From: an uncultured Collinsella sp.
Lineage (GTDB): Bacteria > Actinomycetota > Coriobacteriia > Coriobacteriales > Coriobacteriaceae
Assembly: GCA_937950325.1 (NCBI GenBank)
Contig: CALFDJ010000038.1
Location: 62,001-126,000, forward strand
DNA length: 64,000 bases
Reading direction: 5' to 3'
The notes beneath the pieces are model-generated. The model was not told where the DNA came from and did no database searches. It was given only the letters and a program-made list of their open reading frames with translations. The position numbers were made by a program, and so were the translations under genes. This document shows, piece after piece, positions 25,463-34,498 of the stretch; the stretch's first letter is position 1, and the number at the start of each line of letters is the position of its first letter.

Positions 25463-26710
25463 ATGGCAACTAATCAAGAAACGGCCGTCATTAAGGCGCG
25501 CATGGACCGCATTCCCGCGGCGTTGTCGCCCGAACTCGTCGAGCGCATTTCCGCCGATCGCGCTTCGGGTGCCGTCAATCCGTATCGTTGCAACGACGAC
25601 CAGGTCATTCGTCGAATTGATCGCGCTGCCGACAAAGGCACGCTCATGCGCCCGGCGTTTATGCGTGATACCGAAAAGATTCTGCATTTGCCTGCATACA
25701 CGCGTTATGCAGGCAAAACGCAGGTCTTCAGTTTTCGCAGCAATGATGATCTGTCTCGCCGCGGCCTGCACGTGCAGCTTGTATCGCGCATCGCACGCGA
25801 TATCGGTCGCGCCTTGGGGCTTAACTGCGATCTGATCGAAGCGATTGGCCTCGGTCACGACTTAGGACACACGCCCTTTGGCCACGCCGGTGAGCGCTTT
25901 CTCAACGATATCTATCACGAGCGCACGGGTCGCTACTTTTTCCATAACGTGCAGTCGGTCCGCGTGCTCGATGCCCTGTACGGCCGCAACGTGTCGCTCC
26001 AGACGCTCGATGGCGTGTTGTGCCATAACGGCGAATATGAGCAGCGCGTATTTGAGCTGTCACACATGGCATCCTTTGGTCAGTTCGATCAGGCGGTTGA
26101 GGACTGTATTGCCAAGGGCTATAGCGCAATTGAGCACCTGCGTCCCATGACGCTCGAGGGCTGCGTGGTCCGCGTCTCGGATATCCTTGCCTACGTTGGG
26201 CGCGATCGCCAAGACGCCATTGCGGCGGGCCTGCTGTCGCCCGATGCTTTTGACGATGGCCTGGGTGGGGCATACAACAGCTGGATCCTTACGCATGCCT
26301 CCATCGATATCGTTGAGCACAGCTATGGTAAGCCGCGCATCGAGATGAGCGAGGATTTGTTTGAGGAAATTCGCCGAGCCAAGCGCGAGAACTACGTAAA
26401 GATCTATAGCAAGGGCGGCATCGAAGGCGACTCCGAAGCGGAACTGCGCGAGGCGTTCGAAAAGCTCTACGACCGTTGTCTGCAGGATATAAACGAAGGC
26501 GACGAGTCCTCGTACATCTTTAAGCACCACATTTCTCGCATTGATCAGCAGCTTTCCTACTACGACCGTACCTATGCCTGGCAGGACGACAAGGATCAAG
26601 CGGTAGTGGATTACATCGCGAGCATGACGGACGGCTATTTCTGCGAGCTCACGAGCAAGTTGTTCCCTGGTCTGGAGTTTCCGCACCGTACCTATATTAA
26701 CGAACGGTAG
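25463..26710 (+). CDS. dgt: Deoxyguanosinetriphosphate triphosphohydrolase-like HD protein
   Basis: 415 residues; ATG 25463 with AAGGAG 6 bases upstream. It should hydrolyse dNTPs to nucleoside and triphosphate. The HD metal site is in GLGHDLGHTPFGHAGE, with an upstream His in LSRRGLHVQLVSRIAR and downstream HNGEYEQR and RVSDILAYVGRD, all in family order. The sequence is of the larger Gram-positive type. It stands in front of rarA, giving a nucleotide-pool/replication-repair pairing. Confidence 0.88.
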   Translation: MATNQETAVIKARMDRIPAALSPELVERISADRASGAVNPYRCNDDQVIRRIDRAADKGTLMRPAFMRDTEKILHLPAYTRYAGKTQVFSFRSNDDLSRRGLHVQLVSRIARDIGRALGLNCDLIEAIGLGHDLGHTPFGHAGERFLNDIYHERTGRYFFHNVQSVRVLDALYGRNVSLQTLDGVLCHNGEYEQRVFELSHMASFGQFDQAVEDCIAKGYSAIEHLRPMTLEGCVVRVSDILAYVGRDRQDAIAAGLLSPDAFDDGLGGAYNSWILTHASIDIVEHSYGKPRIEMSEDLFEEIRRAKRENYVKIYSKGGIEGDSEAELREAFEKLYDRCLQDINEGDESSYIFKHHISRIDQQLSYYDRTYAWQDDKDQAVVDYIASMTDGYFCELTSKLFPGLEFPHRTYINER

Positions 26711-26771
26711 TTCGTATATATTCGGTATACTTATTAGTGAAAAACGTTTTTGATTGATGCACGGGATAGCT

Positions 26772-28121
26772 ATGGACGACCTTTTTTCTGCCTCGACGCG
26801 CGAGCGTTCCTTTAAAAATGCGCCGCTTGCGGTTCGCATGCGCCCCAATTCGCTCGACGAGTACGTGGGTCAGCAAAAGGCCGTGGGCAAGGGTTCGTGG
26901 CTGCGTGCGGCAATCGAGCATGATGTGCTATCGAGCGTGATTCTGTATGGGCCGGCCGGCACGGGCAAGACGACACTGGCCCACATTATCGCTAACCATA
27001 CCAAGAGCGAGTTTGTCGAGGTCAGCGCCGTGACGGGCACCGTGAAGGACTTGCGTCGCGTGATTGACGAGGCAAAGACGCGCCTGAATACGTATGACCG
27101 CCGTACCATCTTGTTCATCGACGAGATTCACCGTTTTTCGAAGTCGCAGCAGGATGCGCTTTTGCATGCGGTTGAAAACCGTACCGTCATTATGATTGGC
27201 GCCACGACGGAGAATCCGTACTTCGAGGTCAACTCGGCGTTGCTCTCGCGCGGTCGCGTGGTAGAGCTTGAGCACCTGAAGGACGAGGATATCGCCACGC
27301 TGATTGAGCGTGCACTCGAGGCACCGCAGGGTCTGAGCGGCAAGTTCTCGGCCGATGAGGATACGGTTAAGACCATCTGCACGCTGGCCGCGGGTGATGC
27401 TCGCTCGGCGCTCACGACGCTCGAGCTTGCAAGCGAGATTGCCGTAACGCGTCCCGATACCGAGGGAACGCCAGCGCCGGCGGCGGGGGAGCGCTATCCC
27501 ATCACCGTGGATGACGTGAAGATTGCCAACCCGCGTCGTGGCTTTTCGTACGACAAAAACGGTGACATGCACTACGACATTATCAGTGCGTTCATCAAGT
27601 CTATGCGCGGAAGCGACCCCGATGCCACCATTTATTGGCTCGCGCGCATGATCGATGCAGGAGAGGATCCCAAGTTTATTGCTCGCCGCATTATGATCCA
27701 CGCTTCCGAGGACGTCGGCAACGCCGATCCGCAGGCGCTTTTGGTGGCACATGCCGCGTTTAAGTCTGCCGAGGTCATTGGCTACCCTGAATGCCGCATT
27801 AACCTAGCTCAGGCTGCGCTCTATGTTTGCCTGGCGCCTAAATCTAACGCGTGCGAGGCTTCAATCGATGCGGCGCTGGCCGATATCCATTCAAGTGGGC
27901 TGCGCGAGGTGCCGAGTTATTTGCGCGACCGTCATCGCCCGGGCAGCGACGAATACGGTGTGTATAAGTATCCGCATGATTATCCCGAAGGCTGGGTCGA
28001 TCAGCGCTATTTGCCCGAGGGACTGGAGCGCGGTGCGTTTTGGCAGCCTGCCGGCCGCGGTTGGGAAGAGTGGCGCGTAGAACAAAGCGAACGCGACCGT
28101 AGCGGCAATGCTCCCAAGTAG
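26772..28121 (+). CDS. rarA: Replication-associated recombination protein RarA (MgsA)
   Basis: 449 residues. AAA+ ATPase that acts at stalled replication forks. LAVRMRPNSLDEYVGQ, Walker A GPAGTGKTT, Walker B LFIDEIHRFSKSQQDALL, sensor GATTENPYFEVNSALLSR, and the C-terminal tetramerisation half (KSMRGSDPDATIYWLARM; RRIMIHASEDVGNADPQAL) are all present. ATG 26772 has a weak GGGA site; ATG 26757 and TTG 26754 lack one. TATACT at 26726-26731 may be its -10 box. Confidence 0.93.
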   Translation: MDDLFSASTRERSFKNAPLAVRMRPNSLDEYVGQQKAVGKGSWLRAAIEHDVLSSVILYGPAGTGKTTLAHIIANHTKSEFVEVSAVTGTVKDLRRVIDEAKTRLNTYDRRTILFIDEIHRFSKSQQDALLHAVENRTVIMIGATTENPYFEVNSALLSRGRVVELEHLKDEDIATLIERALEAPQGLSGKFSADEDTVKTICTLAAGDARSALTTLELASEIAVTRPDTEGTPAPAAGERYPITVDDVKIANPRRGFSYDKNGDMHYDIISAFIKSMRGSDPDATIYWLARMIDAGEDPKFIARRIMIHASEDVGNADPQALLVAHAAFKSAEVIGYPECRINLAQAALYVCLAPKSNACEASIDAALADIHSSGLREVPSYLRDRHRPGSDEYGVYKYPHDYPEGWVDQRYLPEGLERGAFWQPAGRGWEEWRVEQSERDRSGNAPK

Positions 28122-28216
28122 GTCATTGGCGCCTCGCACATTCCCTTTGGGTATCTTTCCCCTTCTTTGGGGTACCATGAACAGCGTCTGTATTTCGATT
28201 CCTTCGGGAGGCTTGT

Positions 28217-28810
28217 ATGAGTCCCATTCAAATCGCCCTGCTGTTGCTTGCCGTTGTCGGCGTGTGGGCTGTTATCGAACTCGCGCTCACGCTGCGCAAG
28301 ACCCGCACCGTCGTTGATTCGCTCGACAAGACAGTCAGCGACCTCAACAACACCATCGCCGAGGCTCAGCCCGTGGTGGCAAAGCTCGATGGCGCCGTTG
28401 ACGAGCTTACGCCGGCACTTGCCCAGGTTGAGCCACTCCTCAAATCGAGCAAGACCGCTGTCGACGCCCTTACTTCCAATCTCGTAGAGGTCGAAGCCGT
28501 GGTTCGCGACATCTCCGAGGTTACGGGCAGTGTGGCCGAGGCCAGCAATGCCGTATCGAGTGTGACCGACTCTGCCGCCGGCGCCGTGCAGAAGCTTTTC
28601 AATAAGGTGAAGGCTCCTGCAGCCGACGCCGATCGCAAGCTCGCCGCTGCCGCCGCCGAGGCCGAGCAGCCTACCGAGCGTGTTCTGATTGATGGGGCTG
28701 AGGACGAGGCCGCCGATGGTGCGGATGCGGCTCAGAAGCCCGCAGCCAAGCCAGCTCAGTATTACACCTATACGCCCGCCGAGACCTCCGAGGAGTCCTG
28801 CGATGAGTAG
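28217..28810 (+). CDS. DUF948-like membrane-anchored coiled-coil protein
   Basis: 197 residues; ATG 28217 after GGGAGG. One N-terminal membrane helix (IQIALLLLAVVGVWAVIELAL) followed by about 110 residues of hydrophobic-repeat helix (TVSDLNNTIAEAQPVVAKLD...LTPALAQVEPLLKSSKTAV) in the manner of DUF948 general-stress proteins, then an Ala/Glu-rich tail. Its last 8 bases overlap the next gene, so translation is coupled to the anti-sigma-like protein. DUF948 proteins are often SigB-regulated; here that is inference from position. Role unknown. Confidence 0.75.
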   Translation: MSPIQIALLLLAVVGVWAVIELALTLRKTRTVVDSLDKTVSDLNNTIAEAQPVVAKLDGAVDELTPALAQVEPLLKSSKTAVDALTSNLVEVEAVVRDISEVTGSVAEASNAVSSVTDSAAGAVQKLFNKVKAPAADADRKLAAAAAEAEQPTERVLIDGAEDEAADGADAAQKPAAKPAQYYTYTPAETSEESCDE

Positions 28811-29180
28811 CGAAGCAACCTGCCCCATTACGCTGAGCGTTGCCGGTGATCCGCGTCTCGCGCGCTTGGTGCGCATGACGGCCGCCAACGTTGGCGCCCT
28901 GTGCTCTATGTCCGTCGATCGCATCGAGGATATTCGTATGGCTGCCGAGGAAGCCTTCATCTTTGGCTGCACGGCCGTTGATTCCGACGATATCTCGATT
29001 AAATTCGATGTCGACGAATCGCATGTGGGCATGACCTTTACCTTTGGCGATCAGGCGACTGTCGATGAGGATGACCAGGCTGCCGTATATGCCGAGCTCA
29101 TTTTGGCGAGCGTGTGCGATTCCTACGAAAAGACTGCGGCGCCCCTAACGCTTTCCCTCGACCTCAAGGCGGATATCTAA
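28803..29180 (+). CDS. RsbW/SpoIIAB-like anti-sigma-type protein with degenerate ATP site
   Basis: 125 residues from ATG 28803 with GGAG upstream. It aligns along its length with RsbW: DPRLARLVRMTAANVG and SVDRIEDIRMAAEEAF correspond to the first helix and the N-box. The N-box Glu is kept but the Mg-binding Asn is replaced (EAFIFGC instead of EACTNAV), and no DxGxG box follows; the equivalent reads FTFGDQATVDEDDQ. It therefore may bind sigma without being a kinase. It is directly upstream of a SigB/F-type sigma gene, which supports the anti-sigma role; no RsbV-type antagonist gene is visible in the window. Confidence 0.75.
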   Translation: MSSEATCPITLSVAGDPRLARLVRMTAANVGALCSMSVDRIEDIRMAAEEAFIFGCTAVDSDDISIKFDVDESHVGMTFTFGDQATVDEDDQAAVYAELILASVCDSYEKTAAPLTLSLDLKADI

Positions 29181-29181
29181 T

Positions 29182-29973
29182 ATGACCGAACGTTCCCCAA
29201 GCGGCAAGACCGCTTGGGACAAGGAGAAAACTCGCGAGCTGTTTCGCCGTTATAAGGAGACCGGTGATCCGGATGCCCGCGAGCAGCTCGTCATGTCCCA
29301 TATGAACCTGGTAAGGTTTCTTGCCAACAAATTTAAGAACCGCGGCGAGCCGCTCGATGACCTTTTGCAGGTCGGCTATCTGGGCTTGCTCAAGGCTATC
29401 GACCGTTTTGACCCCGAGCGCGGACTCGAATTCACGACGTTTGCCACACCTACCATTCTGGGTGAGATTAAGCGTCACTTCCGCGACAAAGGCTGGAGTG
29501 TGCGCGTGCCCCGTCGCTTGCAGGAGCTCTCTGCCAAGGTCAATCAGGCTACCGACAAGCTCACTAACGAGCTTCAGCGTTCGCCCAAGGTTGAGGAAAT
29601 CGCCGATTACCTGGGCGTGACCGTCGACGAGGTGCTCGAAGCCATGGAATCGTCCTCGGCCTATACCTCGGTGCCTATCGAGGCTCCCGGCGCGTCCGAC
29701 TCCGACGATGCGCCTTCGATTCTCGATCGCTACGCCGACGACGACAACGAGCTCGACTTTACCGATGATCGCCTGGTAATCGAGGAAGCCATCCGCGATT
29801 TCTCGCCGCGCGAGCGCGAGGTAATCGAGCTGCGCTTTGTGAAGGGCATGACCCAGATCGAGATTGCCAAGAAGCTGGGCATCTCGCAGGTACAGGTCTC
29901 GCGTCTGCTGCGTCGTACCCTTAAGAAGATTCAGGACAAGATCGACCCCGACGGAGTGATGGTTCGTTCATGA
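29182..29973 (+). CDS. RNA polymerase sigma factor of the SigB/SigF/SigG group
   Basis: 263 residues. Region 2 is seen in VMSHMNLVRFLANKFKN and LDDLLQVGYLGLLKAIDRFD, followed by GLEFTTFATPTILGEIKRHF and RDKGWSVRVPRRLQEL; region 3 in LQRSPKVEEIADYLGVTVDEV; region 4 in FSPREREVIELRFVKGMTQIEIAKKLG as a helix-turn-helix near the end. This arrangement is that of stress and sporulation sigma factors. It follows the RsbW-like gene by 1 base and shares ATGA with the next gene. The organism type is not expected to sporulate, so general stress is the likely role. Confidence 0.93.
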   Translation: MTERSPSGKTAWDKEKTRELFRRYKETGDPDAREQLVMSHMNLVRFLANKFKNRGEPLDDLLQVGYLGLLKAIDRFDPERGLEFTTFATPTILGEIKRHFRDKGWSVRVPRRLQELSAKVNQATDKLTNELQRSPKVEEIADYLGVTVDEVLEAMESSSAYTSVPIEAPGASDSDDAPSILDRYADDDNELDFTDDRLVIEEAIRDFSPREREVIELRFVKGMTQIEIAKKLGISQVQVSRLLRRTLKKIQDKIDPDGVMVRS

Positions 29974-31382
29974 ATGAGCACCCCCAACAAACCGACCGAA
30001 CGCTGCGCGATACCCGTATTCTGACGTTGCGCATTTGGGGCGTCGTCGGCTGCATTGTCATCGCCGCCGTCATCTTTAACCTTATGGGCATCCTGGCGCC
30101 GGTTATCGAGTTTTTGGCAGTCGGTTCCATCATCGCTTTTGTGATGTCGCCGATCACCAATTGGCTTGAGCACCATGGCGTGAATCGCGGCATCGGTTCG
30201 CTTGTTGCGCTTATTGTGGTCGTTGCCGTGCTCGTCGGCGTCGTTTGCATCTTGTCGCCGATTCTCTTTGGTCAGATCATGGAAGTCCTGAGCCGCCTGC
30301 CCGAGCAGCTTCGTGTTGCTGGTGGCGACCTCAACGAGATGATCTCGCATGCCAAGACGCTCAATAACACGCCGCTCAAGGAGTATCTGGACGATAACCT
30401 TTCTTCGCTCGTCACGGTGGCGTCCAAGTATGTCTCACAGATTGCCGCCGAGCTTGGCCGCGGTGTATTCCCGCTCATTACCAATACGGCCTCGCAGCTG
30501 TTTGTTATCTTCCTGGGCTTGGTGCTTGCTTACTGGCTTGCCTGCGATTATCCCCGCATGCACCACGAGGTCTGCACAATCATCGGTCAGGAAAAGGAGA
30601 CCTCGTACCGCTTTATGGTCGCGATTCTTTCGCGCTCGGTCGGCGGCTATATGCGTGGCATGGTCGTGACGTCCATCTGCGGTGGCATCCTTGCCTTTAT
30701 CGGCTTTACGCTCATTGGCCATCCATACGCAGCACTCATGGCCATCTTCACCGGCATTATGCATTTGGTCCCGGTTGTCGGTCCCTGGGTGAGTGCTGCG
30801 ATTGCCACGGTGCTCGGCTTTATGTTCAGCCCTATGCTGGCGTTGTGGACCTTGATCGTGACTATGGTGGCACAAAATGTCACCGACAACGTCATTTCGC
30901 CTAAGGTCATGCAGAGCTCGGTCCAGGTGCATCCCATCATGAGTCTGACGGCCCTCGTTATTGGTTCGGCACTCATGGGCCCCATCGGCATGGTCATCGC
31001 CATCCCGTTGTGCGCGGCCCTCAAGGGCATTTTCGTCTACTACTTTGAGAACGAGACCGGCCGCCAGCTCGTGGCATACGACGGCGCCGTGTTTAAGGGA
31101 ACGCCGTATCGCGATGCCGAGGGCAACCCGGTCGCCGCCTATGACGCGCTTGGAGACGATACGTTCATCTATGAGTCCGAGCTCATCGGCAACGAGACCG
31201 CGCCGGAGGCTAAGGCTATGCCCAAACCAGAACTCGATAATCCCTGGATTAAGCTGTCGGGTCTTCAGCCCGACGCGACGGGCTTTTTCAAGAACCCCTT
31301 CGCCAAGGATGACGATTCCAATACGGACGACGACACCAAAACCGGCATCGACGGCTCCATGGACGATTCAGATTCCAAATAA
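29970..31382 (+). CDS. AI-2E family (YdiK/TqsA-type) membrane transporter
   Basis: 470 residues, about eight membrane segments with a soluble insert between segments 2 and 3 (LSRLPEQLRVAGGDLNEMI). Family segments ILAPVIEFLAVGSIIAFVMSP, GHPYAALMAIFTG and VTDNVISPKVMQSSVQVHP are present. The C-terminal 110 residues are acidic and soluble, longer than usual. Relatives export quorum signals or exchange Na+/H+; the substrate here is unknown. Its ATG overlaps the sigma-factor stop (ATGA), so it belongs to the sigma operon. Confidence 0.88.
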   Translation: MNEHPQQTDRTLRDTRILTLRIWGVVGCIVIAAVIFNLMGILAPVIEFLAVGSIIAFVMSPITNWLEHHGVNRGIGSLVALIVVVAVLVGVVCILSPILFGQIMEVLSRLPEQLRVAGGDLNEMISHAKTLNNTPLKEYLDDNLSSLVTVASKYVSQIAAELGRGVFPLITNTASQLFVIFLGLVLAYWLACDYPRMHHEVCTIIGQEKETSYRFMVAILSRSVGGYMRGMVVTSICGGILAFIGFTLIGHPYAALMAIFTGIMHLVPVVGPWVSAAIATVLGFMFSPMLALWTLIVTMVAQNVTDNVISPKVMQSSVQVHPIMSLTALVIGSALMGPIGMVIAIPLCAALKGIFVYYFENETGRQLVAYDGAVFKGTPYRDAEGNPVAAYDALGDDTFIYESELIGNETAPEAKAMPKPELDNPWIKLSGLQPDATGFFKNPFAKDDDSNTDDDTKTGIDGSMDDSDSK

Positions 31383-31388
31383 GCTCCG

Positions 31389-31628
31389 TTAGCGTTTCTT
31401 GATGTTGTAAAAGACAAGAAACACGAGCAAAGCGACTGATAAGGGGCCGGCTACATAGAAATAGAGAATGTCAATTGCGCGCAGAGGGCAATAAGCGTTG
31501 TCGCCGGACGTCACTGCATACAGTACGTAGCCAAATGCTGGTTGGTTTGCGTACCATTGGGAGAAGGCCAAGAGCGCTAAAAGTGCCACTACCAGAAGTG
31601 CATTCAAGATAAATCGTTTGGTATTCAT
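31389..31628 (-). CDS. Small two-helix membrane protein, unknown
   Basis: 79 residues, beginning MNTKRFILNALLVVALLALL with AAGGAG 7 bases before the ATG on the minus strand. Two membrane helices (residues 7-24 and 56-74) enclose a polar loop with one Cys. It is visibly AT-richer than its neighbours and is convergent with the AI-2E gene with only 6 bases between stops. No family recognised; the good ribosome site argues that it is real. Confidence 0.55.
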   Translation of the reverse strand: MNTKRFILNALLVVALLALLAFSQWYANQPAFGYVLYAVTSGDNAYCPLRAIDILYFYVAGPLSVALLVFLVFYNIKKR

Positions 31629-31721
31629 CGGTCGCTCCTTCCGGATGATTCTTATTTGGTATTTTACTAAATCATTTTTTTCAAAGGATTGCTTAGTCCT
31701 AAATAACATGCACTTTCGCTG

Positions 31722-31751
31722 GAGGGTCGCTGTTTGGCGGCCCTCTTTTTT
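31722..31751 (+). terminator. Terminator upstream of the alaS promoter
   Basis: GAGGGTCGC, loop TGTTTG, GCGGCCCTC then TTTTTT: 9-bp stem with one wobble. It points rightward but no gene ends just before it on this strand, so it ends read-through from the sigma operon or a short leader transcript. Confidence 0.7.
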
Positions 31752-31777
31752 GCACTGGGGCGGTGGGATGGTAATAT
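31750..31777 (+). promoter_or_regulatory. Putative alaS promoter
   Basis: TTGCAC (31750-31755) and TAATAT (31772-31777), spacer 16. It begins in the T run of the preceding terminator and lies 46 bases before the alaS ATG. No T-box is present here. Confidence 0.6.
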
Positions 31778-31823
31778 CGTTACGTTTGAACTGTTTCGAT
31801 GTGAAACCGAGGAGATTCCCTCT

Positions 31824-34481
31824 ATGAGTGCTGACTACCCGTCAATGACTACGGCCGAGATTCGCTCCAAGTTCCTCAACTTCTTTGAGGAGCGCGGTCT
31901 TAAGCTCTATCCTTCTTCGTCCCTCGTCCCCGACGATCCTTCGCTGCTGCTTGCCAACGCCGGCATGAACCAGTTTAAGGAGTACTACCAGGGCAAGAAG
32001 ACCATGAAGGAGATCGGCGCGATTTCCTGCCAGAAGTGCGTCCGCACCAACGACATCGACTGCATCGGCGAGGACGGCCGTCACCTGTCCTTCTTTGAGA
32101 TGCTCGGCGATTTCTCCTTTGGCGGCGTCTCCAAGCAGCAGGCCTGCGCTTGGGCCTTTGAGCTCATCACCAAGGAGTTCAAGCTGCCGCTCGACCGCCT
32201 GTACTTCACCGTCTTTACCGAGGACGACGAGACCCACGACGTGTGGCGCTCCCTGGGCGTTGCCGAGGACCACATCTCCCGCCTGGGCGAGGACGACAAC
32301 TTCTGGGCCGCTGGCCCCACCGGCCCCTGCGGTCCGTGCTCCGAGATCTACTTTGACATGGGCGAGGAGGTCGGTTGCGGTAGCCCCGACTGCAAGCCCG
32401 GCTGCGACTGCGACCGCTTCCTTGAGTTCTGGAACCTCGTGTTTACCCAGTACGACCGCCAGGAGGACGGCTCCATGCCGGAGCTGCCGCACCGCAACCT
32501 CGATACGGGCATGGGTCTGGAGCGCATGGCCGCCATCATGCAGCACAAGACCGCTAACTACGACGGCGATCTGATGCAGCACCTCATCAAGCTCGGTGAG
32601 GAGATCAGCGGCAAGACCTATGACGCCGACGATTACTCCGGCGCCAGCCGCTCCCTGCGCATCATTGCCGACCATTCCCGTGCCGTCGACTTTATGATCT
32701 CGGACGGCATCCTGCCCGGTAACGAGGGTCGCGAGTACGTCCTGCGCCGCCTGCTCCGCCGCGCCGTGTTCCACGGTCGCCTGCTGGGCATCGAGGGCGC
32801 CTTCCTGACCAAGTTTATCGACGAGGTCAACGCCCAGATGGGCGAGGCCTATCCCGAGCTGCTCAAGAACGTTGCGCTCGTCAAGGGCATCGTCGCTTCC
32901 GAGGAGGAGCGTTTCTCCACGACGCTCGACAACGGCCGCGTTTACCTGGACGAGGCCCTGGCCGCGCTCGCCGATGGCGCTGTCCTTCCGGGCGACGTTG
33001 CCTTTAAGCTGCACGACACCTTTGGTTTCCCCATTGACCTGACTGTCGAGATCGCCGGCACCGCCGGTCACGACGTCGACATGGATGGCTTTACCGCTTG
33101 CATGGAGGACCAGAAGGCCCGCGCCCGCGCCAACGCCAAGGGCGATGCCTGGGGTAGCTTTAACGACGTGTGGGTCGAGCTTTCCGACAAGGTTGCCGCG
33201 ACCGAGTTCGACGGCTATGACAACGACGTCATCGAGGGCGCCAAGGTTGTCGCCATCGTTCGCAACGGCGAGTCCGTCGAGTCCGCTGCCGCCAGCGAGG
33301 ACGTTGAGGTCGTGCTCGACCGCACCCCGTTCTACGCCGAGATGGGCGGCCAGCAGGGCGACGCCGGCAAGCTTTCCGCCGAGGGCGTTGCACTGACCGT
33401 TTCCGATACCAAGAACCACAACGGCCTGTATGCCCACGTCGCGCACGTTGCCGAGGGCACGCTGACCGTCGGTGCAACCGTGACCGCCGCGCTCGACGCC
33501 GAGCGCCGTGGCTTCCTGCGCCGCAACCACACCGCCACGCACCTGCTCGACGCTGCCCTTAAACAGGTCCTGGGCGAGCATGTCTCCCAGGCCGGCTCGC
33601 TGGTGACGCCCGAGCACCTGCGCTTTGACTTCACGCACTTCGAGGCTCTGTCCTCCGACCAGCTCAAGGCTGTCGAGGACCTGGTCAACCAGCAGATCTT
33701 CGCTTCCAAGCCGGTCGTGACCCGCGTCATGGGCATCGACGAGGCCAAGGCCGCCGGCGCTGTCGCACTGTTTGGCGAGAAGTACGGCGATGTCGTCCGC
33801 GTCGTCTCCGTGGGCGCCGAGGACCAGCCGTTCTCCCGCGAGCTCTGCGGTGGCACCCATGCCGCCAATACCGCCGAGATTGGCCTGTTCAAGATCATTT
33901 CCGAGTCCTCCACGGGCTCGAATGTCCGCCGCATCGAGGCTGTGACCTCCAAGGGCGCTCTCGACTACATGGCCGACCGCCTGGCGCTCGTTGACGCCGC
34001 CGCCGCTGCGCTCAAGTGCCGCGTTGACGAGGTTCCCGCCCGCGTGGAGAACCTGCAGGCCGAGCTGCGCGAGACTTCCAGCAAGCTCAAGAAGGCTCTC
34101 ACCGGTGGCTCCTCCGATGCGATCTCCAGCGCCATCGACGGCGCTGTCGAGCTGAATGGCTACAAGCTCGTTGTCGCTGAGCTTCAGGGTCTCGAGGCTG
34201 CCGACCTGCGCAACGTTTGGGATACCGTGCACCAGAAGGTCGCCGGCCCCGTCGCCTGCGTTGTTGCCAGCGTGACCGAGAAGGGCACCCCGGCTCTGCT
34301 CGCCGCCGGCTCCGATGACGCCGTGAAGGCCGGTTTCCACGCCGGCAACGTGATCAAGCAGATCGCGGGCCTGGTCGATGGTCGCGGTGGCGGTCGTCCC
34401 AACATGGCCCAGGCCGGTGGCAAGAACGCCGCCGGTATCGCCGATGCCCTCGCGGCCGCCAAGACCGCGCTCGGCGCCTAA
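31824..34481 (+). CDS. alaS: Alanyl-tRNA synthetase
   Basis: 885 residues; ATG 31824 with GAGGAGAT 8 bases upstream, chosen over an upstream in-frame ATG at 31734 that runs through the promoter. Class II catalytic core starts IRSKFLNFFEERGLKLYPSSSLVP, with GMNQFK and ERMAAIMQ. The editing domain has HTATHLLDAAL at about 568-578 and CGGTH at about 675-679. C-terminal coiled and C-Ala domains end in GGGRPNMAQAGGKN, the tRNA-binding glycine motif. It heads the alaS-ruvX-mltG operon seen in many Gram-positives. Confidence 0.98.
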   Translation: MSADYPSMTTAEIRSKFLNFFEERGLKLYPSSSLVPDDPSLLLANAGMNQFKEYYQGKKTMKEIGAISCQKCVRTNDIDCIGEDGRHLSFFEMLGDFSFGGVSKQQACAWAFELITKEFKLPLDRLYFTVFTEDDETHDVWRSLGVAEDHISRLGEDDNFWAAGPTGPCGPCSEIYFDMGEEVGCGSPDCKPGCDCDRFLEFWNLVFTQYDRQEDGSMPELPHRNLDTGMGLERMAAIMQHKTANYDGDLMQHLIKLGEEISGKTYDADDYSGASRSLRIIADHSRAVDFMISDGILPGNEGREYVLRRLLRRAVFHGRLLGIEGAFLTKFIDEVNAQMGEAYPELLKNVALVKGIVASEEERFSTTLDNGRVYLDEALAALADGAVLPGDVAFKLHDTFGFPIDLTVEIAGTAGHDVDMDGFTACMEDQKARARANAKGDAWGSFNDVWVELSDKVAATEFDGYDNDVIEGAKVVAIVRNGESVESAAASEDVEVVLDRTPFYAEMGGQQGDAGKLSAEGVALTVSDTKNHNGLYAHVAHVAEGTLTVGATVTAALDAERRGFLRRNHTATHLLDAALKQVLGEHVSQAGSLVTPEHLRFDFTHFEALSSDQLKAVEDLVNQQIFASKPVVTRVMGIDEAKAAGAVALFGEKYGDVVRVVSVGAEDQPFSRELCGGTHAANTAEIGLFKIISESSTGSNVRRIEAVTSKGALDYMADRLALVDAAAAALKCRVDEVPARVENLQAELRETSSKLKKALTGGSSDAISSAIDGAVELNGYKLVVAELQGLEAADLRNVWDTVHQKVAGPVACVVASVTEKGTPALLAAGSDDAVKAGFHAGNVIKQIAGLVDGRGGGRPNMAQAGGKNAAGIADALAAAKTALGA

Positions 34482-34498
34482 GAACCTAGGTTGTCGCT

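Noticed and set aside
31722..31823. A T-box for alaS like the one at ileS
   Set aside because: A hairpin with T run exists, but there is no specifier stem or T-box sequence, and a good promoter lies after the hairpin.
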